From Echria macrotheca (taxonomy: Eukaryota > Ascomycota > Sordariomycetes > Sordariales > Schizotheciaceae): a stretch of DNA of 64,000 nucleotides. Positions 1-11,312 of this stretch are shown piece after piece (position 1 is the stretch's first letter; the number at the start of each line of letters is the position of its first letter). The notes below the pieces were generated by a model, which had not been told where the DNA came from, made no database searches, and saw nothing but the letters and a program-made list of their open reading frames with translations. The translations under genes were made by a program, and so were the position numbers. Where the stretch lies: positions 1,116,001 to 1,180,000 of the forward strand of contig MU839830.1 of assembly GCA_030411725.1 (NCBI GenBank), given 5' to 3'.

Positions 1-2774
1 CAAGAAGCCCGGCGCTATGCCGTTCAACGTGCTTCATAGACATGCTCAACCCGATTGCTGACTTCCTGAAGTAGAGTGCAGCGGTGTCGTAGTCTTTGAG
101 AGCCAGGAATACGCGGCCTTGGATATAAGTCGAAAACGGATCCTGGTCGGCATAGGGATTCAACTCCATAGCCAGATCGGGTCGGTCCTGTTTGAGCAGC
201 CAGCACTGCAGGAGCCAGGTCTGAAGCACCGTGGAGCTGCTGGGTGCACATAAATCCAATACCATATCTGTGATACTAGACAGAAGTGGCATGTTGGTGG
301 TTTCTGGCAACCCGAAGAGATGTCCGGTGGAGCCTTCCAGCACGGTTACGGGTACCGTCTCCTCGTTTCCTCGCTGCCTCGTTGGTGAAGCACTGCCTGG
401 CCCAAAACTAGACCGGAGCGATCTCGACTGAGAGACACTAAGCTCAGTAGTGGCCATCCACCTCAGGTGGTCTAATCTTCTCAGAGCATCAACAAGCCGT
501 CGGTAGACTGACCCGACATCAAATCGGGCGTGCAAGACCTCATCGTCGTTATCAACCTCATACTCCATGTGAATGAGGAGCACAAGCTGGCTGAATAGGA
601 TCTGCCAATGTAGGTTGACAGTTTCCTGGACAGCTCTGACAACAACCTTGCGTCCAAGACCGGTGAACTGCTCCCGGAGCTCTTGCGAGTTTGCGTCACT
701 CCCAGCCGTTATGAGGTCGAAAAGGTCTTCGTACAGCCGTGGAGTGACCATTCGGAAATTCTGCCCCAGGGCCTCGACGACCTGAACACAGTCCTCCTCC
801 GTGATTTGGCGCCAAAAACTGGCCCGATCATAAAACTGCTGCATCCGGGCCTCGTCGGGCAGGGCAGAGTCCTCGTACAGCTCGGCGCGCAAGGCGGCTT
901 TGCTGAGTTGCAAGATGCTATCTGAGAAGGATTCGACGAAATTCAATCCCGCCGATATCAGCGTGGCGACAGTCTCGTGCTTCTTCCCCGGTGACTGGAT
1001 ATTATGGTATATCCGGTCAAGGTCGCTGCATTGCCTGACGGCCGCGATGCAGTCGGCGCAAACGACCCATATCATGCCGTCTTCCGGGTCGGCAACCAGA
1101 GATAGCGCCTCCCCTCTTTGTCTGTCTAGCTCCAGCAGCAGCCGCCAGAACCGCATCCACTGCGTCTCGTTTGTGCTCCTGAATTGCTCGTAATCCAAGC
1201 CGCCCGCCGAAGTCCGGTCCAAGGTGGTTGTGGAGCCCAAGACAGAGCACATGGCTTCTGCGATGCTCTTCCCTGCCTTGGAGCTTTCTTTGTAGGTCCC
1301 CAGACCTTTCTCATACATAGCCAGGGCGGTCTCGAGAGTCGCCCTGGAAAATCGGCCCGGGAAGAAGATGAGTCGCAACCACTTCTCGGTTGAGTCCACC
1401 GAGTCGCACGGTCCCGATGTCTGCACTGGTGGTATGACATTGTCCACCGACACCCCTTTCCACCCATCGCTGAACGGCGCTGTCCCCCTAGTGTTCAGCA
1501 GTAGCCTCTGGACGCGATAGGTGGTGTTGTTCTTCCACATTGTCCAAAGCTCCGGCCCGTTAGTCTGCTGCGCCACGGCAAAATCTGCCAGTGTCCAGAC
1601 ATCCAGAGACGACGGACTCTGTGGTATCAGCGAAGCATCCGGGAAGCAGTCGGCAACGTGGATGGATCCTTGGTCGTTAGCTTTCACCTTCCAGAACTTG
1701 AATTCGCCGGCTCCGATTGGAGAGTACGTGACGACTAGACATTGCCCGCGCACGCCGTCCACAATCCGTACCAGGTTGCTTAGCGATGGCTCAATGGTCC
1801 ACCTGTTGTCGTCCTGGGGGTCGCGGTTGACATTCAAGATGTCGCCCGTGTATAATATCTGTCCCGATCTGACATCCCATACTCTGATTCGGTGGTCAAG
1901 ACAGACGGTGAAAAGATATGCGTTGTTTGTTCCCATGTTGGTAACCGCCGTCGAAGTTGCCGCCGTCACCTCCAGATTCATATTGCCGTACCGGACTGTC
2001 GACGGCCTCTGAAACGGAACCAGACCACGCAAACTCTGGCCCCACCCCGCAACATTGTATATCGTCTCTTTCCACGGGGCTGTATTCAGTGCTGGCCCGA
2101 GTTAGTATTCGAAAATGACGACGGATCAGGGACCTACCATCGTGCGCCCGGTTCCTGTCAAACCTCAGAATCCCTCCGTCGTGCATAGTGACGATAAGCT
2201 GATCCGAGTTCACCACTGCCAACCTATGGGGATGCTTGAAGCCAAATCCAGGCGGCGAGTACACCTTGCACGCCTCGCCCAAGACACCGCCATCGGTCGC
2301 CGACCTCCTCTTGAAGTGATCTGGCCGGAGAGCGATTGTGTAGAGCTGGTTCGTGTGGTCAATGGCGTAGACGTAGAGCGCATCGTGGTCGGCGGGATCG
2401 GACAGGCCGATGCAGTGAGGCCGTACCGGGGAGGGAAAATGGAGGTTGAGGATCAACGGGGCGTCGCTGTCTTTCTGTTGCTGCGAGATGTCGACGGAGC
2501 GGAGGCTCAAGACATTGCCGTTCTCTAGGACTCTCCATAGGATGCCTCGCGGAGAGCTGTGGTTCTTGCGGTAGTAGACGGACGCGGCTGTGGCGAGGTT
2601 CCTTGTGCGGTAGGTCTTCTCGTCGTCGCCGGGGATGCTTGTGGGACGGGTGGAATGGCTGCGCGCGACCGAGCCTTGGGGCGCGACTCTGATGTGCACA
2701 ACCGACGAGGATGACGGAGGCTCCAGGTTGAGGCGCGCCTCCTTGTACAGAATCTCCAGATCCCTGGTCGCCAT
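1..2774 (-). CDS. nup120: Nucleoporin NUP120/NUP160 family, 3'-truncated by window edge
   Basis: Scaffold nucleoporin of the Y-shaped (Nup84/Nup107) complex of the nuclear pore. Exon 1 is 2774-2138 and exon 2 runs from 2091 off the window. The 46-bp intron 2092-2137 has donor GTAGGT, a TACTAAC branch site and a CAG acceptor, and restores the frame across D-A-L-N-T. I start at the ATG at 2774 (MATRDLEILYKEARLN), the usual family N-terminus; the frame is open further upstream but looks like leader. At least 909 residues are present: an N-terminal beta-propeller region (for example the stretch LDHRIRVWDV just after the intron), then the start of the alpha-helical part. Family members are about 1,200 residues, so roughly the last quarter is missing. 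Family assignment rests on overall resemblance to fungal Nup120; there is no short diagnostic motif. Confidence 0.85.
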
Positions 2775-3231
2775 GTTGCCTCTGGTGCATGTGTTGGCGG
2801 CAATGGAATCGAGAAAGTCAAGGTGTTGTGGCGCGTGTGCTGCAGGTCGAACGCGGTTGAAGCTTTGGCGGCAGAATTCAGCCCACAATTCTTGGCCGCC
2901 TTGGAGCTTGGGCCAGGTGGATAGCCTGACACCTGTTTGCGAATAGCAAGTCGATGAGTGATGACTGAGTGGTCATTCATTCAATGGCTCTTCGTAGAAT
3001 AAATCATTAGTTAACACGATTTACTTCTAAACGGACAACAAAAAAAATCTACGAGAAATATCTGGATGTTAAGCCACGCAAGTTCTACGCTCCCTATCGT
3101 AACGCCGTCCACCATAATGCCATGCAAAAGTCGCCAAAGGGGCTACACCATCACCATATCTCATCATCGTAGCCGACCATCCCCCCTCCCATTACTCTTC
3201 CAGGTCTCATCCATGGCGATCCAGCCACCTT
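2775..3231. other. Intergenic: NUP120 promoter/leader and RAD51 3' flank
   Basis: 457 bp between two minus-strand genes. It should hold the NUP120 leader and promoter and the RAD51 3' UTR. An A/T-rich patch around 2990-3060 (with a run of A at 3041-3047) is the only compositional feature. I see no further coding exon. Confidence 0.6.
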
Positions 3232-4342
3232 TTACTCCTTCTCCTTGTCAGTATCCTTCGGAGCCGGGTCGCCGATACCATCCTCGTTGATGGCAAAGAG
3301 ACAGTCACTTTCCGGCAGGCAAGGGCTGTCGTAGATCTTGGCTATTCTGGTTTCGCCACGGCCTTTCTTGAGACTGAGCCGCGTTGTACTTGCGTGGGCA
3401 ATAATGTTGCCGCCGATGGGCTTCTTCGGATCAGGGTTAAACATGGCAGAAGGACCGCCATCAACCTGCGCCACCACCTGGTTGGTGATGACAACCGCGA
3501 TGCCAAACTCATCCGCAAGACGCTGGAGCTGTCGCATGAACTTGGCTAGATGCGTTTGCCGCGAGCTGAGCTCACCACGGCCGAGGAAATCTGTCCGGTA
3601 CAGCGAGGTGGCAGAGTCGACAATCAGCAAGCTGAAACGCGTCGCGCACATCATGGAAGCCGCCTGGGTCAGCAGCTGCAACTGATGGTCCGAGTTGTAT
3701 GCTCGCGCATAAGCAATGTTATCCAACACCTCTTCTCCCGAGAGGCCGTAGCGGTTGGCCACAGCGAGTAGCCGGACCGGTCGAAAGGTGCCCTCGGTGT
3801 CGATGTACATGCATTTCCCTTCGCCGCCGCCCATGTCGAACGGCAGCTGGCACGTCACGGCCAGCGTGTGGCAGATCTGGGATTTTCCCGTTCGGAACTC
3901 GCCAAAGATCTCCGTCACGCTGCCCGTCTCAACACCACCAGCCAACAGTGTGTCGAGGTTCTTGGATCCGGTCGTGATAGAAATCAGCTCGCTCCGTCGC
4001 TGGTGCATCTCGGTTGCCGTGGTGAAGCCCATAGGTACAAGTTTGGAGGCTTGGGAGAATTAGCACTAGAGGTCGAGAAGGAGGGGGATCCCATATCCAA
4101 CCTTCCTGGAGAATCTTGCCCGCTTTTTGCTCCGATATTCCCTTGAGTTGCTCCAGCACCCGGCGGGGAGTGTATGCGACTGACTCGACCGTGTTGTAGC
4201 CGCCGTCCATGAACAGCTGGATGTCGCGTTTGGTGAGGCCATTTACGCCCTCCAGCGCGGTCAATGGGGTTGGCGCGCCCGGCTGGGCATTGCCCATCTC
4301 CTCGCCGTTGTCGGCATCATTATAGTCCTCGTGCGCAGACAT
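3232..4342 (-). CDS. rad51: RAD51 recombinase (Neurospora MEI-3 orthologue)
   Basis: Eukaryotic RecA-family strand-exchange protein for homologous recombination. Exon 1 is 4342-4102 and exon 2 is 4049-3232; the 52-bp intron (donor GTTGGA, branch GCTAAT, acceptor AAG) joins LQE-A-SKLVPMG in frame, giving 352 residues. The N-terminal helix-hairpin-helix lobe (about residues 30-75, GLTKRDIQLFMDGGY) is followed by the ATPase core with Walker A GEFRTGKSQ, the Walker B strand FSLLIVDSA and the L2-region segment NQVVAQVDGG. The segment GGNIIAHASTTRLSLKKGRG is typical of RAD51 rather than DMC1. An ATG 24 bp upstream (4366) is in frame, but the one at 4342 (MSAHEDYND) matches the family start better. 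Length is normal for a fungal RAD51. Confidence 0.95.
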
Positions 4343-4754
4343 TTTGGGCGAGATAGCGAGAGGCACGGATGGAGGATGAAGGAGTAAAGTTCGGTTGGTT
4401 TCGCAACGGAAGAAGGGAAGTGGTTTGGTGTGTTGACACTGGACTGTGGCGAATCGCGGGGTTTAGCGCGTCGGCTACAAGGGATAACGCGGTGTCATGT
4501 GACCGGAATCTATCCAACATTCCACGACTTCTAGAACAATTCGATTCTCACATTTTCCATATGTACACACACAGTAAACAAATATCGATGCATCGCTGCA
4601 TCGTGTCCAAAACGCAAATGGCCATTCTTTTCCCATGATCCGCCCCAACGCCTGAAATGCAACCAAACCAACTCGGAATCCGCTTCCCATGCAGAAACGT
4701 AAATATTGTTACATCGTCATCAGAACGAAAACTCAGAAACAGCCAGCCCCAAGC
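4343..4754. other. Intergenic: RAD51 leader/promoter
   Basis: 412 bp upstream of RAD51 and downstream of the next minus-strand gene. It is moderately A/T-rich at 4530-4620. I found no convincing binding-site cluster and no exon. Confidence 0.5.
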
Positions 4755-6597
4755 TCATGATGCATATCCGATATACCGCGGATCCTCCTCTTGAAGCTGA
4801 GGGTTTGACTTCTTCCTCAGCTTATTCTTGGCTTGAACCTCGTCGTGCAAACCGTCCATCTGATCCATACCTCTTGGGCCCGAGTTTCCCGAGAGCTGAT
4901 GCGCCGCGCCAAACGTCCCAGCGGGTAGAACCTCGAAGCCGCCATTAACCCTCCGGGCAGTTCGGTTGACATGCAAATCACCAGGTCCGAACGTCGGCTC
5001 GGGGACGGCGAGGTGCTGGTGAGCAGAGTTCCTGTGGCTGTCGACCTGGGAGAGTGCCGAGAAGCCGCTATTCGTCCTGGCCGGCGTCCCTTGCTGGGGC
5101 GTCCCGAAGGGATCCCTCTGCTCTTCTTGCCAAGCATGGATCATGGCACTATACCCACCCCGGTTCTCGTGGGGATTCCTTCCCGTGTACAGCCTTGAAC
5201 TGCGGGAGGACGTATAGCTACGTCCGCTGGCACTCCTATTCGACCGAGGTTGCGAGTCCATCGACTCGCCCGATGAAGACACCGAGCTCCGCTGACTAGG
5301 CTGGCGCGGGTTTCGTGGAGCAGAAGTCGGGGCATACGTGTGATAAGCAGGGTTGCGATGACCTTCGAGGCTCCGAAGCGTATCCTCGTTCAAAACACCA
5401 CCACTTCGAGGCATGTGCCTTTTCGGTTGAGCTGCGAACTGTGATACCGGAGGGGCCGCTGTTTGGCTACTCTCGGTTGATTCGGCATCGTTCAACCTTT
5501 GGAATATGGAACCGTTGGACGGGTTATGTTTCGGAGGCGTCGTCTCGGCTTGGTTAGCAACCGGATGCGCAGGTTTCGAGTCCTCCGAATAATCTGTCGC
5601 TTTTTCGGCGTCGAGATTGACCACAGTGACCGAAGTAGCCACCTTGGCCGTGTTTGAACCGTTTGGCGAAACCGGCCTTGAAATCCATATCCCGGACACC
5701 TCGACGCCGCTCTGGATTGCTCGGACTCCGAAAGGTATGTCACTGGCCCGGTTCAGAGGCAGCCCTGTTTTGCGCATTTCCTCCAGCCGCGCCTTTTTCT
5801 CCACGTCCATGATCTCTTGTTTCTTCATCAGCCGTGTATTCCACCACAGTTTGACCAGTCCAGCCAGGAAGACAGCGACGATGCCCATGGCAAGGACCTA
5901 AGCACGAGTTAGCAACAGACCTGGAGTTTCTGTAGTGGTTCCGTACAAAGGTCATCTGTTGCCATAGCGCCCAAGAGACGAAAAATGTGTGGTCCTCGTC
6001 CATATCCATGACCCCTCGGCGGGACGCCCACCGGTTTCTTAGGAGAACAAACGAATTACCAGACCAAACGGCCGTTGGAGAAGAGCCAAGGCCAAACGCC
6101 CAGTACCGAGGAGATGCCTGCTGATTGGATATCCTCCAAGACGTCTAAGCTTCCGAGAAGCAGCTACCACGCAGCTTCCCTTCCGCAGATCGGCCCGGGT
6201 CCGTCGAGCAAACAAAGAGGAAGCGATATGTTTGTTTCCCCACTCGTTCCAACCATACGTATGGGTCGTTGGATAGCTATCGTCGGTTCGTAACCCGCCA
6301 GTCTGGTCCAACTCCACACGAGGAGCCAACCGCCGAGGACGGTGGTGAAGACTCCCAGGACGGGGCTAAGCAAGCGCCATGCGTTCGAGGTCTTGTCGAA
6401 ATGAGCGGATAGCCGTTGGGATTCTCAACAGTGAGGGAAGCGAGGGACCAACAAGAAACGAAAGTGCCAACCCTCCTTCTCGGCCACTGGGCGGTCGGAC
6501 GGGTACCTTGGCTTTTGTAGGAGTATGAGACCGGTGTCACGGGTAGCAGCAGCAAAAGCACGCAAATTTTCCACGAGGGCGAGACACACCCACACAC
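4755..6597 (-). CDS. Fungal multi-pass membrane protein of unknown function, start codon unresolved
   Basis: Unknown function. Four exons are supported: tentative exon 1 about 6597-6507, exon 2 6423-6254, exon 3 6144-5947, exon 4 5897-4755. Phases agree throughout (1, 0, 0). Visible parts: a hydrophobic leader (KICVLLLLLPVTPVSYSY) that looks like a signal peptide; a first membrane segment (LLSPVLGVFTTVLGGWLLVW); a second (FVLAMGIVAVFLAGLVKLWW) formed across the last intron; then about 360 residues of Ser/Arg/Pro-rich, probably cytosolic tail beginning with a charged helix (NTRLMKKQEIMDVEKKARLE). Problem: the leader frame contains no ATG before an in-frame TAG just upstream, so the true start lies in an unseen 5' exon, uses a non-AUG codon, or the sequence carries a small indel. 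The last two exons are firm and the first two are inferred from phase. Confidence 0.7.
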
Positions 6598-9500
6598 GGC
6601 GGCCGACTAGACAACGTGGGCCCCATTTCTAGATCGCTGACGAGTCTGGCCGGGCTGCTAACTTGATTCCCATTTGCTCGATGCCACTGCCGCCGGCGGT
6701 GCTGCTGGCCTGGATGGGGCTTCCATCTGAACGATGGCAGGGCGGGGCGTGCCTTGCAGCGGGAGTCGACTCGGCAGGCTAAATGGACGGCCAGACGAGC
6801 ACGACAAAGTCTGAGCGGCTGTTGTCATGGAAGAGGCTCTAGATTGCTCGAATCTCCCGGCTGGCCGACAAAACCTGGCTCTTGGACCGTGGGGAGCGCC
6901 ACTGGGTCACGACGGGCGAGTTGCGGACCGCGGTTGAAAGAAAAAAAGGAGGGTCTAGCTCGGCTGATATGGCTCGCCGTCGTTTGGCTGCGGTGGGCTT
7001 CGCGGGACGATGGTGGTGTCCTGCCATTGATGACGACGCACATGTTCTGTATATTATCCCCAGTTGATTCGCCGGCAAAAAGTTCCGTCGAAGCCAGATC
7101 CCATTCGCCCTCGCCAATTCTCCTGGGAATTCATCCAAATTGCTGCGCGCAAACGCCCGGAATGTCAGGTGGGCGCAGCCGTCAACCATTTGATGTCATG
7201 AAAAACTCTGGCTCGAAGTCAGCATCTTGACGGCGACCTCGAGCGGAGCGTGTTCGTTTTCGATCTCGGAAGCCCGGTTTATGAAGTGCGCATAACGCAA
7301 CCATGAACAGGGACAAGACCATTGGGGACCGCGGTCTACCGAAAGACTTGGAATGACAAGGGAAGAATTGAATCGGACCAGATCAAGAGGAAGTGAGGTT
7401 TGGATGAAGCGGGCCAACCCCGGACGATTTATCGTCCCCCCCCACATCGTCGGGTCTGCAGATCAAGCTTCACTTGGCCTGCGCTTCCCTGTCCCGACGG
7501 GGGTCTCGGCAACCCATCAGGAACTCCCGCGACCGGACTGGACATTGGATGTTGCCCATGGTTGACAACTTGACAGCTATAATTTTTCCGACCTAGACAT
7601 GGCTTTTTCCTTTCCCACACGCCAGAACCAAACACCCATGTTTCAGTTCCAGAACGCTTCCCCTCTGAGCACTATCGACCTCGGCTTCCTTTCACCAATC
7701 ACTTTGAGCCAAGCAAGACCCTGTCAAAAAAGAGCTCATCGATGCTCAGTAGCAGCAACTTCATTAACTTCTCCAGAGCACCTACATATCAACCGGACAC
7801 TACCGCCCGGACCGTGACGTATGCAAGGTTCGAGTACCACCCACCCCATATCGCTACTCAAAGACGCAATATGAGAGTCGTCGACATCATCAGGAAGGAG
7901 AAAAAAAAACTTCTTTCATTCTCTTCCATCCGAGACTACTACCACCCAAAATCTCTCCCAGTCTTCCTTCCCCCGTCCGTCCTCCCCAAACGTCACTTCA
8001 TATCATGTCTGCCACTTTAGTATGTACAACCACTCTAGTCTAGGTGCCCGGGTAGACATTCGACTTTCAAAACAGCGGATAGAATCGCCGGATACTCCCG
8101 TGATGTGTATAATCATAAACGCGAGCGAGGTTAACAAGACCCCTTCGACCTACCCATAATCGAGTACTTGTCGTAGGTAGTCTAGTTATTTGCTTGGCCG
8201 TGTCTAGGTATCAAAACTAACTTGCTGTTACTGCGGATACGCGTCTGTCCGTCCGTCTCTCAACTCCCCGACCTTGTGGCTAGGCTAGACCATCACAGGC
8301 TCTCACCCTTGCAACTCGGGGTCAGAGGTGTGCTCGTACATGGTAGGGGGATGCCGCATGTGATGCTACCGTCCAGAAATACATCTACCTTTTGCCGCTT
8401 CTTGGAGTTAGCAGTAAGGGGATGCGTGCTTTCTGGTAAAACAGTATATGTCGGTGGAGGACGTTACTAGTAGTTCGTTGGAAAAGAGGACATGAACTTT
8501 GATGGATGAGCTCCAAGGGGGGTAAACTGGTGCTAGCTCTGCACCTACCTCTGCAGGCCCCAATTGTCTTGAAGCTCAACGAATTCAACGGAGTCGAATG
8601 TTTACTTTTCTTGCCCGCTCATTCTGGAGTATGATGTCCTCTCTGGAGAGGATCGCCTGTTTCCATCAAAGCCTAGCTGGGCAGGACATGACTACCCTCC
8701 AGCTAGTTGAGTACTGAGCTTCCAGGATACAAAGAGACGACGGGAAAATAAATACCCCTATTCAGGACAGCACATACCAACATTTTGAACTTTTTAGTTT
8801 TATTGGACTAGAAGAGGGATCGCTTACCACCTTAAGGGGTGGAAGCCTTCGGCTTCTTACGGTTTAAGACAAAAAATAATAGTTTTATTGGACTATGACC
8901 AAGCTCAAACCCTCATAAACGTCCGAACGGGTGGGTCTTACACATCCACCATCACTCAGAGATTAGCCCTGAGAATAGCATGTATCGCCACTCGTGGCAC
9001 TTGGCGTGGAAGTGGGATACCTACATTCCAACCATTTCCAACAGTACTTGCCTCAACGGCAGCGTTCGATCCAGTGCTCCCGCTCAGGATGAGCCTCGAG
9101 CGCTACCACATGTTTGTACAACACACGGGCATGTCAACTTGAGTAGAACCGCAGTCAGGTTGTTAGTAATGTCTTTTTCTGACTCTGTCCCCTGTACGAG
9201 TGAGTTAAGCAACATGTAAAAGCGTCTTGCGCTTTGGGAGAGCTCTCCAAAAATGGAAACGGAAAGAACTTGTCCAAAAATCAAAGCAGCCGTTTCCTCG
9301 TTCATCGTGAGATTAAGCCCAAAGCCAATTCCAAAAGCCAACCAAAACCGTGGATGGACGGGCGACTCCTAAGCTTCTCAATCGGAGATGCGGCGCTGTT
9401 GTACTCCGAGATCCACAATGAAGCCCGGCCTCGACTGACGAGACCCAGGGCTATATATACCGTCGGACCACCTCAAATCAAATTGCGCCTTTTACTCCTC

Positions 9501-9820
9501 AACCCGGTATGCAATAGTGCTGTCATGAAGTCCTGTAATGGGGTATCCTGAACGAAAGTAGAGAAGCGGAAGCTTGTTCCAGTGAGCGTCGGGTGGTGTC
9601 GTCTGAGTACGGCGGCATGTCCCGCCCGTTATAAACCAGAAATTCCTGTTTCCGCATCCAAGATCAGTAAGCCCCATATAAACGCCGTCGCCCACAAATT
9701 TTGCAACTCCGAATCTGCGCCGGGCCAGGTTGAATCGAGAGATGTCTGAAAATCGTCCAATATGCGAAAAGATCGAAAACTTGGGCGGCCAAAAGATAAG
9801 ACGGGATAGCCGTTGCTCGA
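6598..9820. other. Gene-poor intergenic region, 3.2 kb
   Basis: No gene supported. Open frames here are short and lack domain-like sequence. Points of note: a pyrimidine-rich tract (about 7910-8004) directly before an ATG at 8005 followed by a perfect splice donor, resembling an orphan first exon; a 69-bp insertion between 16-bp direct repeats at 8795-8895; an isolated TATATATA at 9452-9459 on the plus strand with no clear gene behind it. The 3' UTR of the gene ending at 9821 and the promoter of the membrane-protein gene ending near 6600 must also lie here. Confidence 0.5.
8795..8895. repeat. Short insertion with 16-bp flanking direct repeats (retroposon-like)
   Basis: An identical 16-mer (TAGTTTTATTGGACTA) occurs at 8795-8810 and 8880-8895. 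The 69-bp insert between them contains two potential hairpins (arms CCACC/GGTGG and GAAGCC/GGCTTC) and ends in an A-rich tail (8871-8879). Long target-site duplications plus an A-rich 3' end are the mark of LINE-driven retroposition (SINE or truncated LINE). The element family is not identified. A simple tandem duplication with later divergence is the alternative. Confidence 0.6.
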
Positions 9821-11312
9821 CTACCTAATGTCGAGCTGGAACGGTTTGAACCGGCCTCCTATTGTGGCACAACGAGGGCACTTCCTCCTGGCGCCTTGTT
9901 CGCCCATCAAAACGTCGACACAAGCCTGGCAGAGACCGCAGATGCACTCGGTGCAGGCGTAAGATTCTCTCAGCAGAGACACTCCCTGACAAGCCGCACA
10001 ATATATCTGCGTGTTTTGGGAAGAGTAGCTGGGAGAAGAGTCGGACAGACCACGGGACTCTATGTGGAAATTCTCTCCACTCTCCCCGCTCTCCACCGAA
10101 GGAAAAGGTTCCGGGGCCTCGGGATTATATGACGGGGGTGTAAGAGCTTGTTGCAACGGCGAGGCCTGGTATCCGGTAAACGGGCCTTGCGAGAACGGAG
10201 GGAGCGAGGCCCGGTGAATCGATACAGGCGATTGCGGCACCTGGTTTGTCAGGCGTGGGTCGACCATCGAAGGGAAATGCAGACTCACGGGAGTTCTGTC
10301 CTCGTCTATGTCTTCCGTCGCCGAGGCGGCCGCGTCGATGAGGTCTTCCCAGCGCTTGCCGAATTCACCAGGCGGCTCGGCTGAGAGGGCCTTCCTGTCG
10401 CTGCCTCCGGGTCGTAGATAGTCCGATCCGCCTTCGTCATGCATCCGACGGAGCCAGTCCGCCGCGGCACCTTTTGATTTCCTCCGAAGATGGCCTCGTT
10501 TTGAGATTGACTGTTTCCTAGGCCGATTGGGACCTAATGGTCTGTGGAGAGGCGGTAAAGTCGACGATCGGCCGGGCGGCGACGTCGACAGCAGAGAGGG
10601 GAGAATTTCTCTTTGTCTTGACGGTTCGAGAGAAGAAAAGGGCGCACTCGTCACTTCGGCATTGTTCAAATGGATTGGAGGGAGCTCGATGGAGGACCTC
10701 GGCCTCCTTCCTCCTTCATGATCTGAGTGCCAATCCTGAAAGGGTGACTGTTCAGTGATGCGTGGAGCAAAGAGCGAGAATTCCCCACTCACCCCCTCCG
10801 AATCCCATCCCGCTTCGCTTTTGTGGTTGTGGTTGTGCAGCTGGGCGAGAGCGGCGGCAGCCGGATAGAGAGCGGCTCCCGAGTATTCGTCGTGGTGTCG
10901 CGGAGTGCCCGGCGCGCTGGAGCCGTCGCGGCGGTAAGGGTTGGAGAGCCCCTTGGACTGGCTTACATGCGGCTGATTGCTCGTATTCGATTGGGTCTGC
11001 GGTCGCTCGCTCGGCGGGGTGCTGATCATGAGCAAAAAGCTCTCTTCGGTCGCTGGCAATTTCGAGATGTAGTGTTCTGGGTGCGCTCGTCGGATATGCT
11101 CCTGCATCGACCGAAATCTCTTTTCCTGTTGTCGGCCGTGGTTAGCCCCGGACCGAATCGACCGGGCGGATTGCGCAGAGGAAGCAGGGACCACTCACGC
11201 CAATGCAGCGCTTGCGACAGCTGGAGCCATCTTGGTTTCGCAGCGGACAGACCACCTCATTGTTGGCATCTGTGATTGAGAAAGACGAGGTGAGGGAAGA
11301 TCTCGGCGGCAT
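9821..11312 (-). CDS. Fungal protein with N-terminal C2H2-like motif and C-terminal RING-like Cys cluster
   Basis: Conserved fungal protein without a known function that I can name; probably nuclear and regulatory. Exon 1 is 11312-11199 and exon 2 is 11125-9821. The 73-bp intron has donor GTGAGT, branch GCTAAC and acceptor CAG, joining RKRCIG-EKRFRSMQ in phase 0; 472 residues. I start at MPPRSS (11312); the frame upstream has no better ATG. The N-terminus holds an atypical zinc-finger-like block (CPLRNQDGSSC, then CIG, then HIRRAHPEH) split by the intron. The middle 300 residues are Ser/Pro-rich and disordered with a basic patch (RPRKQSISKRGHLRRKSKG). The C-terminal 55 residues carry CAACQG, CTECICGLCQAC and CPRC, a RING/zinc-ribbon-like pattern. 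It could be a transcription factor or an E3-like adaptor; the sequence does not decide. Confidence 0.85.

Noticed and set aside
9492..9820. Minus-strand frame of about 109 codons just 3' of the C2H2/RING-like gene
   Set aside because: Open but in a different frame from the preceding gene, with no start near its beginning and no family resemblance; treated as 3' UTR and spacer.
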